Positions 1-6,339 of a DNA stretch of 10,745 nucleotides are shown here, piece by piece. The translations under genes were made by a program, and so were the position numbers. The stretch is from Candidatus Moranbacteria bacterium CG_4_9_14_3_um_filter_45_14 (lineage in GTDB: Bacteria; Patescibacteriota; Minisyncoccia; Moranbacterales; UBA1568), in contig PFVP01000057.1 of the NCBI GenBank assembly GCA_002790675.1, positions 1-10,745 on the forward strand, given 5' to 3'. The number at the start of each line of letters is the position of its first letter. Position 1 is the stretch's first letter. The notes under the pieces were generated by a model. It saw nothing but the letters and a program-made list of their open reading frames with translations. It did no database searches and was not told the origin of the DNA.

Positions 1-8
1 ATCGTACA

Positions 9-20
9 GCAGGCTTTTTT
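9..20 (+). terminator. Possible half of a terminator at the window edge
   Basis: The bases GCAGGC (9-14) followed by six T residues look like the 3' arm and U-tract of an intrinsic terminator read on the plus strand. Equally, they could be one arm of a bidirectional terminator serving rsmI, which ends just downstream at 27. The other arm would lie outside the window, so this cannot be confirmed. Confidence 0.2.
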
Positions 21-26
21 CTTTTG

Positions 27-704
27 TTAATATGCGATAATCACGAACTCTCCTTTGATTTTTTCTCTGTGCTCAGTGAAATATGTCTTCACTTCCCCGA
101 CTGTTCCACGAACGACTTCTTCAAATATTTTGGTAAGCTCACGTCCGAGTACTACCTTTGTTTCTGGATCAAAACTCCCGAGAAGTTCGAGATTCTTCAA
201 GACGCGGTGCGGAGATTCATAATACACCACCGGATATTCAGATGAAACAACTTTTTTGAAAAATGTTTCACGCCCTTTCTTGTGTGGTGGAAAACCCAGA
301 AACATAAATTCTCGCATATTAATCCCTGCAACAGACACGATGGCTCCGAGAGCATTGGCACCAGGAATGGGTACCACTCTCATCCCGGCGAACACTGCCA
401 TCTCTACCAAAACATTGCCCGGATCGGATATCCCCGGCGTGCCCGCATCAGTCACGAGCGCCATACTCTCTCCTGCCACCATCCGTTCGATAAGTTTCTG
501 CGCCTTGTCGTTTTCCGTGTGTTCGTGAAACGATATGAGTGGTTTCTTGATTTCGAAATGACGCAGGAGGTTGCCTGTCACGCGCGTATCTTCGGACAAT
601 ATGGTATCTACTGTCTTCAATGTTTCGAGCGCGCGCGCAGTGATATCGCCGAGGTTCCCGATCGGTGTGGCTACCATATACAAGATGCCTGCTTTTTCTG
701 TCAT
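27..704 (-). CDS. rsmI: 16S rRNA 2'-O-methyltransferase RsmI, short form
   Basis: RsmI is an SAM-dependent tetrapyrrole-methylase-fold enzyme that 2'-O-methylates C1402 of 16S rRNA in the ribosomal P site. The family signatures are all present in this 225-residue protein: ATPIGNLGDIT at 12-22, SEDTR at 37-41, SFHEH at 58-62, the glycine-rich DAGTPGISDPG at 86-96, YESPHR at 162-167 and GREL-TK around 187-192. Typical RsmI proteins are about 280 residues. This one ends directly after the catalytic fold at 'GEFVIIAY' and lacks the small C-terminal domain, a shortening plausible for a reduced genome. Its ATG shares an ATGA overlap (701-704) with the stop of the upstream AI-2E gene, implying translational coupling. 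Family identity is secure; activity without the C-terminal domain is inferred. Confidence 0.95.
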   Translation of the reverse strand: MTEKAGILYMVATPIGNLGDITARALETLKTVDTILSEDTRVTGNLLRHFEIKKPLISFHEHTENDKAQKLIERMVAGESMALVTDAGTPGISDPGNVLVEMAVFAGMRVVPIPGANALGAIVSVAGINMREFMFLGFPPHKKGRETFFKKVVSSEYPVVYYESPHRVLKNLELLGSFDPETKVVLGRELTKIFEEVVRGTVGEVKTYFTEHREKIKGEFVIIAY

Positions 705-1747
705 AGTGTTTCTTCTCTTTTCTCGATGCTCTTCTTCAGAACAAAATCTTCCACAAAAACAGAAAGGATCATCGTAATCGGTACGGCGAGAATGATACCG
801 AGTGGCCCACCAAGCTGTAAACCAATCAAGATGGCGATAATGAGAACAACAGGATTGAGTCCAGCTGAATGTTTCATCACCTGCGGAGCGACGATATGCG
901 CTTCTATTTGATGAGCAATAATATAAAAGACCAATACCGAAAGACCCAGTACCGGTGAGCCCAGAAACCCGATAATAATGGCGGGTACGGCTGCTAGTAC
1001 TGGACCGATATAGGGCAGAATTTCCATCAACCCTCCGAAGAACGCAATGGCGAGCGCGTATGGTACGCCTAATATCAAAAGTCCGACAAAATACAATCCA
1101 AAGGCAATCAGCATCAATAACATTTGCCCAAAAAGCCAGCGACTGACCTTGTCCTGCATCCGACCGGCAATCGAGAGTACTTGAGTGTGATATTTTTTGG
1201 GCGTAAGGACAAGAAAAAATTTTTCAATCCCTTTTTCTTCCAGCGAAAGATACAAAGCAAGAAAAAGATACCCAATAAAATGAATGAAACTCTGAAATAA
1301 ATTGACGGTCGTCGAAAAAATCTGCGAGAACCACGAAGAAACATTACTATCAACATTCTGTGTAAAGTCAGCTTTATTCCATTCAATACCGATACTGGTC
1401 AGATAGGTTTCAGCACCATTTATAAAACTATCCAGCCGTTTGATATGCTCCGGCCAATTCCCCAAAAATTGTTTGATTTCAGAAAAGAAAAGCGGTAGGA
1501 AAACAGACAAAAGGAGAATGCCGATGAAGAAAAGGAGGACATACGAAATAATGACTGATGCTGTGCGCGACAATCCAAGTGAACGCAGTTTCGTAATCGC
1601 CGGCACGAGTGCGGTCGCTGTCAACACCGCAAGGAGTACAAGCAGTACCACATCACGAATCAGATAGACGGCATACAATACGCCAATCATCATTGTCGTA
1701 CGCAAGAGAATCTTCGTACCAACTTCCACATGTTCATCAACAGTCAT
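701..1747 (-). CDS. AI-2E family transporter-like membrane protein
   Basis: A 348-residue polytopic membrane protein of the AI-2E transporter family (PF01594, PerM/YdiK/TqsA-like). Hydrophobic segments lie near residues 17-30, 32-50, 64-88, 148-168, 207-227, 229-262, 265-282 and 298-333, separated by a soluble loop at about 90-147. The family hallmark LPYIGP is at 244-249, and a conserved proline-containing stretch IVAPQVM follows at 285-291. Members have been linked to autoinducer-2 export, Na+/H+ antiport or general efflux, and the sequence does not say which applies here, so no specific substrate is claimed. The gene starts 13 bases after the M16 protease stop and overlaps rsmI by 4 bases, so the three appear co-transcribed. 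No clear Shine-Dalgarno sequence precedes the ATG. Confidence 0.9.
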   Translation of the reverse strand: MTVDEHVEVGTKILLRTTMMIGVLYAVYLIRDVVLLVLLAVLTATALVPAITKLRSLGLSRTASVIISYVLLFFIGILLLSVFLPLFFSEIKQFLGNWPEHIKRLDSFINGAETYLTSIGIEWNKADFTQNVDSNVSSWFSQIFSTTVNLFQSFIHFIGYLFLALYLSLEEKGIEKFFLVLTPKKYHTQVLSIAGRMQDKVSRWLFGQMLLMLIAFGLYFVGLLILGVPYALAIAFFGGLMEILPYIGPVLAAVPAIIIGFLGSPVLGLSVLVFYIIAHQIEAHIVAPQVMKHSAGLNPVVLIIAILIGLQLGGPLGIILAVPITMILSVFVEDFVLKKSIEKREETL

Positions 1748-1760
1748 AGAAACAGCTTGA

Positions 1761-3035
1761 TTAGCTTTTTAGCTTCAATAGCTTCGTCAGTTTCTCCTTA
1801 TTTGCCTTGGAGCCGATAACAGCGAGGTTGAGTTTCTTGTTGACGAAAATATCTTTGGCAACACGGAGGATATCTGAAGCGGTCACTTTGTCAATCATCC
1901 TGGCTTTTTCTTTTGGAAGAACAATATTTCCCCGGACAGCTTCTTCCGTCACCAGATATTCTGCCACATCATCAGAGCCTTCCAGCCCCATCGCCATCTT
2001 GCCCTTGATATATTCTTTGGCCTTTTTCAGCTCGTCCGTCTCGACTTTTTCGGTCGTGATTCTCTTGTATTCATCCAGAATAATAGCAATCGTTTTCTCG
2101 AGATTCTCGTGCTCTACTCCAGCTTGCGTCGCGAGATAACCGGCATCGTGATAACTCTCTGTCATCGTATGAACACTGTATGCCAATCCTCGCCGTTCCC
2201 GCACCGCCATAAAGAGACGGCTCGACATCCCACCTCCCAAAATAGTTGAAAGGACAGCCAAAACATATTTATCCTGATGATACATATCATACGCCCGCAC
2301 TCCTACAATGAGCTGGGTCTGATCGGTCTTTTTGTTCTGTACGAATACTTCCGGTTTTGATTGTTTTTTGGTTGTTTTTTTAAACGTCGGTTTCTTACCC
2401 GTCCGAATGAGGGCGAAATGTTTCTCGATTTCTTTCTTTACTTTCTTCGGATCGATATTCCCAGCGACACCAATGACCACATTCTCTGCCGTATACCCGC
2501 GATTCAGGTATTTGATGAAGTCTTTCCTCTGAAAACGTTTGATATTTTTCTTGGGTCCGATGATTTCCCAACCGAGTGGCTCATCACCATAGAGATGAAG
2601 CTCCCACAAATCTCCGATGTGACGCATCGGCATATCTTCATACATATTGAGCTCTTGGAGCACCGGTCCGCGCTCACGATCAATTTCTTCTTGCTCAAGT
2701 TTGGCATTGAGGAATAGATCAGAAACAACATCAAGAGCTGTCTCCCAATGATGAGCCTCGACTTTGGCATAGTAGGCAGTCCGATCCTTACTCGTATACG
2801 CATTATACTCGGCTCCGATAGCATCCAATTCTTTACTGATATCCATCGCGGTTGGACGCTTGGTCGTCCCCTTGAAGAACATATGCTCGAGAAAATGCGC
2901 CAAGCCGTTCTCAGAGCGTGTCTCATAGCGTGATCCGACTCCGGTCATCACGATCACCGTCGCTGTCCCTGTCCCAGGCATCGGTGCCAGTACGATTCGC
3001 AGTCCATTTTTGAGTGTGTGTTTCTTGAATCTCAT
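1761..3035 (-). CDS. M16 family zinc metalloprotease (processing-peptidase-like)
   Basis: A 424-residue member of peptidase family M16 (insulinase, pitrilysin and mitochondrial-processing-peptidase relatives). The inverted zinc-binding motif HFLEH is at 47-51, with the expected third ligand Glu at about 128 in VLQELNMYED, 77 residues downstream. The C-terminal half carries the second M16 fold, including the conserved RRGLAYSV stretch that pairs with the active half across the chamber. The length fits the compact bacterial PqqL/YmxG-type peptidases, which work as clam-shell dimers and degrade or process short peptides. No signal peptide is visible, so a cytoplasmic location is likely. It begins 62 bases after the Nudix/SAHH-like gene; that gap has an AT-rich stretch but no convincing promoter, so it may be transcribed from glyS. 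The catalytic residues appear complete. The physiological substrate is unknown. Confidence 0.93.
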   Translation of the reverse strand: MRFKKHTLKNGLRIVLAPMPGTGTATVIVMTGVGSRYETRSENGLAHFLEHMFFKGTTKRPTAMDISKELDAIGAEYNAYTSKDRTAYYAKVEAHHWETALDVVSDLFLNAKLEQEEIDRERGPVLQELNMYEDMPMRHIGDLWELHLYGDEPLGWEIIGPKKNIKRFQRKDFIKYLNRGYTAENVVIGVAGNIDPKKVKKEIEKHFALIRTGKKPTFKKTTKKQSKPEVFVQNKKTDQTQLIVGVRAYDMYHQDKYVLAVLSTILGGGMSSRLFMAVRERRGLAYSVHTMTESYHDAGYLATQAGVEHENLEKTIAIILDEYKRITTEKVETDELKKAKEYIKGKMAMGLEGSDDVAEYLVTEEAVRGNIVLPKEKARMIDKVTASDILRVAKDIFVNKKLNLAVIGSKANKEKLTKLLKLKS

Positions 3036-3097
3036 AGAAAATTGTTATGTTGATTACTTATAGTATCTCTTACAGAGACGTTATGCTTTCTCTTCGT

Positions 3098-4753
3098 CTA
3101 TTCCTCTGATGTCCTATTAAACACTTGTAACCATTTTTCAGCAATATCATCCCGCTTTTCATAGTGAAGCTCTTGTATTCCATTATGACATTTTTTCTGA
3201 GAGAGTTCCAATACACAAAGGAGAATTTCTGCTTGCACAAGAAAGATAGAAGATCCAACGACCGCACCGTGAATAAAATTAACAGCATTTCCCTTATTCA
3301 CAAGATAGAAATAATTATTGTCATTATAATATTTCGTAATATGAGTCGTTACCTCCTGTTTCGCATAGATTTTTTCAAGTGAAGAGAGATCCATTTCATC
3401 ATCAGAAGAAGTAACGGAGGTAATAAAAACTCCATTTTTTAAAGAAGTAAAATCGTTCGTTGATAAAGATTCATTTCCCGTAGCACAAAAAATGATTCCT
3501 GATTCCTCTAAGAGATGTTTCTTACTCGTGACATAACAGCCATTATTCACAGCCTCCACCTCTCTTGTTGCTCTCATATCATACACGTATGGTTTTATGT
3601 TTCTCCTTTGTAGGTTGAATGTGATAGATTTTCCTATTTTCCCATATCCAATAACCCCACACTGCAGATAGTCAAAGAGTATATTATATTCGCGTAGCAC
3701 AGCATCTGTGGAAAACACGACAGATTCTCCAACAAGAAAATCCTCATTTTCCTTGAGCACACTTCTCGCAACAGAAAATAAGGGAACGTTCAAAGATGAT
3801 AACGCTACGTACTTCTGATATCCATTTTCTGTATCTTCTACTACTCCAATAATTTTTTCTGGGAATTGTTCTTTCAATTCATTAATAATCGGTGCAAAAT
3901 AGCCTCCAATATCTAATAAGACAATACGATTTTTCGATTTCTCAATATATGGAGATAGCATATTAACATCATATAAAGACGCTTTCGTGAGTGGTAAAAT
4001 AGGAAATCTATCACTGATTGCCTTTAGGACTTCCTTATTTATAGAATTCGGTTTTGGAATAATTCCTTCAATATTACCAAGCGAAGAAAGTGCTTCCAGA
4101 AAAAATGGTCGATCCTTTAAAAGATGCGTCACAACGAGAAATGATACATCTTGATATGGGCGTTCTATAATCGACCGAAAAAAAATCATCGGTTTCTTCT
4201 GATCAAAAAGAAGGTTTACTTTCTGGAAAATATTACTCAATCTTTCATTTCCTGTAACCTCACCAAGGGGAGTCCATTTATAATCAGTTACCTCCTCTTT
4301 CTGTATCTGTATCTCTGTTGATTGAGCGACAAAGACAAAACAGAAATCATAATGAAAATGCTCTGGTTCATTTTTTTTCTTATTTGCTGGGATAGAATGA
4401 ATATCAATATCTATCGGTATCTGTCGTTCTGTAAGATCGAGTGACTTAATATCTTGTAGGCCGGTTTCTTCTCGAAGCTCACGGCAACAAGCATCAAAGA
4501 GGCTTGCGTCAAATTTTTCGATATGTCCACCCGGCTGCAGGAATTTTTGTAATTGTTTGTGATAGATGAGCAAGACATTTTTTTTATCGGGAGAAAAAAC
4601 AAGTGCGCTTACCGTAATATGTCCAATAAAATCAGTCCGAGAAACAATACTCTTACCAAGAGGAAATCTTTCAGTAATTCCTGTAAGCCTTCTTTGTTCT
4701 TTGGGGAAAAAGTTCAGATATTCTTCGATGATTTCTTGAGCATTCTGATTCAT
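3098..4753 (-). CDS. Nudix hydrolase fused to a degenerate adenosylhomocysteinase-like NAD-binding domain
   Basis: A 551-residue two-part protein. Residues 1 to about 190 form a Nudix hydrolase. The box runs from GGHIE (75-79) through RELREETGL (91-99), with the metal-binding REXXEE intact; spacing before it is one residue longer than the textbook pattern, as in other GGH.E.GD-type Nudix proteins. Residues of about 200-545 align by eye with S-adenosylhomocysteine hydrolase: H210, DIGG 281-284, VEDTENG 305-311, the LKENED stretch 333-338, GYGKIG 369-374 with acidic D392, CATGN 423-427 and VNF 491-493. Counterparts of human H55, K186, D190 and N346 seem kept. D131, N191, C195, H301 and H353 appear replaced (I282, F339, E343, S449, S501), and the C-terminal Lys/Tyr tail is absent. 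NAD(H) binding is therefore plausible and SAH hydrolysis doubtful. The gene starts 8 bases after glyS with at most a weak Shine-Dalgarno, and is visibly AT-rich. The function is not known to me. Confidence 0.85.
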   Translation of the reverse strand: MNQNAQEIIEEYLNFFPKEQRRLTGITERFPLGKSIVSRTDFIGHITVSALVFSPDKKNVLLIYHKQLQKFLQPGGHIEKFDASLFDACCRELREETGLQDIKSLDLTERQIPIDIDIHSIPANKKKNEPEHFHYDFCFVFVAQSTEIQIQKEEVTDYKWTPLGEVTGNERLSNIFQKVNLLFDQKKPMIFFRSIIERPYQDVSFLVVTHLLKDRPFFLEALSSLGNIEGIIPKPNSINKEVLKAISDRFPILPLTKASLYDVNMLSPYIEKSKNRIVLLDIGGYFAPIINELKEQFPEKIIGVVEDTENGYQKYVALSSLNVPLFSVARSVLKENEDFLVGESVVFSTDAVLREYNILFDYLQCGVIGYGKIGKSITFNLQRRNIKPYVYDMRATREVEAVNNGCYVTSKKHLLEESGIIFCATGNESLSTNDFTSLKNGVFITSVTSSDDEMDLSSLEKIYAKQEVTTHITKYYNDNNYFYLVNKGNAVNFIHGAVVGSSIFLVQAEILLCVLELSQKKCHNGIQELHYEKRDDIAEKWLQVFNRTSEE

Positions 4754-4761
4754 GCAAATTC

Positions 4762-6093
4762 TTATAAGAAATATTTTTCGAGTTCCTCAATCTTCACACG
4801 AGTCTGTTCCATCGTGTCACGATCACGGACAGTGACGGTGCCTTCGAGCGTTTTGTCTCCGCCTTGTCCTATCGTGTCAAAGTCCACAGTGACGCAGTAG
4901 GGCGTACCGATTTCATCCTGACGGCGATAGCGTTTGCCGACATTGCCATTATCATCGAACTCGACACGGAAATTCTTTTTCAAAGCACTGTATACCTCCT
5001 TGGCTCTTTCCACGAGCTCCGGCTTGTTCTTCATCAGCGGAAACACCGCCACTTGTACCGGCGCGATAGCTGGTTTCAAATGAAGCACTATACGCACATC
5101 ATCCCCTTCGAGTTTCTGTTCTTCAAAAGCAGAGAGGAGAATAGCAAGCATTCCTCGCTCGACACCGAGAGATGGTTCGATGATATGTGGTAATACTTTC
5201 TCATTCGTTTCTGGATCGAGGTAACGAAGCTCCTGTCCGCTCACTTTTTCGTGTTGTTCCAAATCATAGCTTCCACGATACGCCAAACCGAACAATTCTT
5301 TCTGACCGAATGGATACTCAAATTCAAAGTCAATTGTCTTTTTGGAATAATGTGCGCGATCTCCATCTGGAATATCTACGATATGCGTTTTCGTCGTATC
5401 GATACCGACAGTCACCATCCATTCTTCCATCGCTTTCTGCCACACATCAAAAGCTTCTTCCCATTTCGTTTTCGCAGGATTGAAAAAGTATTCTATTTCC
5501 ATCTGCTCGAACTCACGCGTACGGAAAATGAAATTCCCCGGAGTGATCTCATTGCGGAATGCCTTGCCGATCTGCGCTACCCCGAAAGGAAGCTTCTTCC
5601 GACTGGTCTGTTGAATCTGCACGAAGTCCACAAACATCGCCTGTGCTGTTTCAGGACGGAGATATACCTGAGCGCCTTCATCTTGAACTGGACCAAGAAA
5701 CGTCCGCAACATCCCATTGAACGGACGAGCTTCTGAAAGTTCTCCCTTACAATCCGGACAACCCTTCGTTACATCAATCTGATCAGCTCGATGACGACGG
5801 TGACATTCTTTACATTCCACCAGAGGATCCGTAAAATTTTCCGTATGCCCACTTGCCTTCCAGACTTCTGGATTCATAATGATACTGGCATCAAGACCCA
5901 CCATATCATCTCGTTGCTCCACGAAAAATTTCCACCAATGATCTTTGATATTTTTTTTGAGCTGAGATCCATACGGACCAAAATCCCAGCTATTCGCCAA
6001 ACCACCATAAATATCACTCCCAGGGAACACAAAACCACGTCGCTTGCATAGCGATACGATTTTTTCCATCAAATCGTTTTTTTCTTCTGCCAT
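4762..6093 (-). CDS. glyS: Glycyl-tRNA synthetase, single-subunit (alpha2) class II type
   Basis: Charges tRNA-Gly with glycine in the cytoplasm. At 443 residues it is the short homodimeric bacterial/archaeal/eukaryotic-type enzyme (GlyQS/GRS1-like), not the alpha2beta2 form. Visible marks include FVFPGSDIYGGLANSWDFGP near 21-40 and the glycine-recognition stretch SGHTENFTDP (81-90). A zinc-finger-like insert has C94, C97, C112 and C115. Class II motif 2 lies around 179-200 (FRNE followed by FRTREFEQ), and motif 3 is EPSLGVERGML (306-316). The anticodon-binding domain occupies about 344-440. The ATG follows a candidate promoter by a short AT-rich leader that lacks a Shine-Dalgarno sequence. 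Glycyl-tRNA synthetase is normally essential, so this gene anchors the region as chromosomal. The Nudix/SAHH-like gene follows 8 bases downstream. Confidence 0.97.
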   Translation of the reverse strand: MAEEKNDLMEKIVSLCKRRGFVFPGSDIYGGLANSWDFGPYGSQLKKNIKDHWWKFFVEQRDDMVGLDASIIMNPEVWKASGHTENFTDPLVECKECHRRHRADQIDVTKGCPDCKGELSEARPFNGMLRTFLGPVQDEGAQVYLRPETAQAMFVDFVQIQQTSRKKLPFGVAQIGKAFRNEITPGNFIFRTREFEQMEIEYFFNPAKTKWEEAFDVWQKAMEEWMVTVGIDTTKTHIVDIPDGDRAHYSKKTIDFEFEYPFGQKELFGLAYRGSYDLEQHEKVSGQELRYLDPETNEKVLPHIIEPSLGVERGMLAILLSAFEEQKLEGDDVRIVLHLKPAIAPVQVAVFPLMKNKPELVERAKEVYSALKKNFRVEFDDNGNVGKRYRRQDEIGTPYCVTVDFDTIGQGGDKTLEGTVTVRDRDTMEQTRVKIEELEKYFL

Positions 6094-6117
6094 AAAAAAG
6101 TATTAATAAGTACACTC

Positions 6118-6146
6118 AATCTACCCTTTCCAGAGCCAAAAGTCAA
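6118..6146 (-). promoter_or_regulatory. Candidate sigma-70-type promoter for glyS
   Basis: Read on the minus strand, TTGACT (6141-6146) is followed after exactly 17 bases by TAGATT (6118-6123), giving 5/6 and 4/6 matches to the -35 and -10 consensus. Initiation would fall near 6111, leaving a leader of about 18 bases before the glyS ATG at 6093. The leader contains no Shine-Dalgarno motif. The promoter lies between structured element A and glyS, so this transcript would not include element A. Confidence 0.5.
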
Positions 6147-6165
6147 AAACTGTTCTCTGTCGAAA

Positions 6166-6309
6166 GTATTTTTTCACAAGAATCTTTCTGAGAGAGTTGA
6201 AATTTTTTAAGCATGGTTCCATCGTTTCGATGGATTAAAAAGTTTCATAAGAGAAGTTCGTAGCAGGACGAACGAATGGCTCTCAGGAGGATTGCTTGTG
6301 ATAAAATAC
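6166..6309 (+). ncRNA. Structured element A: candidate non-coding RNA, copy 1
   Basis: This element in the tgt/glyS gap folds into a branched structure. P1 is 6166-6180 with 6295-6309 (14 of 15 pairs). A short AATC/GATT helix is at 6181-6184 with 6290-6293. P2 is CTGAGAG 6188-6194 with 6280-6286. P3 is 6199-6210 with 6235-6246. P4 is CCATCG 6219-6224 with 6228-6233, capped by TTT. P5 is GTTCGT 6256-6261 with 6268-6273. The same layout, about 77% identical in the core, recurs on the minus strand at 10224-10372, with compensated changes in P2, P3, P4 and P5. The single-stranded stretch AGCATGGTT (6210-6218) and the 3' GATTGCTT are identical between copies. The strand is chosen because three G.U pairs across the two copies work only in this reading, against one that favours the opposite. 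It could instead be a MITE-like palindromic repeat. No known RNA family is recognised. Confidence 0.6.
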
Positions 6310-6339
6310 TCCCTCCATTCAATAAATGGGTAACAGAAA

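Noticed and set aside
3036..3097. Promoter for the M16 protease gene around TACTATAAG
   Set aside because: A -10-like stretch exists but no -35 match at suitable spacing; too weak to list.
6166..6309. Element A as a T-box leader of glyS, since the minus strand contains TGGAACC, resembling the UGGNACC T-box motif
   Set aside because: The motif lies inside helix P4 and its junction, and copy B has CGGAACC there. The best promoter lies between the element and glyS. No specifier stem or terminator/antiterminator pair is seen, and the second copy is not near a tRNA-related gene.
6166..6309. Elements A and B as integron attC sites or IS200/IS605 ends
   Set aside because: No GTTRRRY/RYYYAAC core sites are seen at the ends, no integrase or transposase is in the window, and no target-site duplication is visible.
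6311..6330. Small hairpin (CCATT with AATGG) after the tgt stop as a terminator
   Set aside because: Only five pairs and an interrupted T stretch; not convincing.
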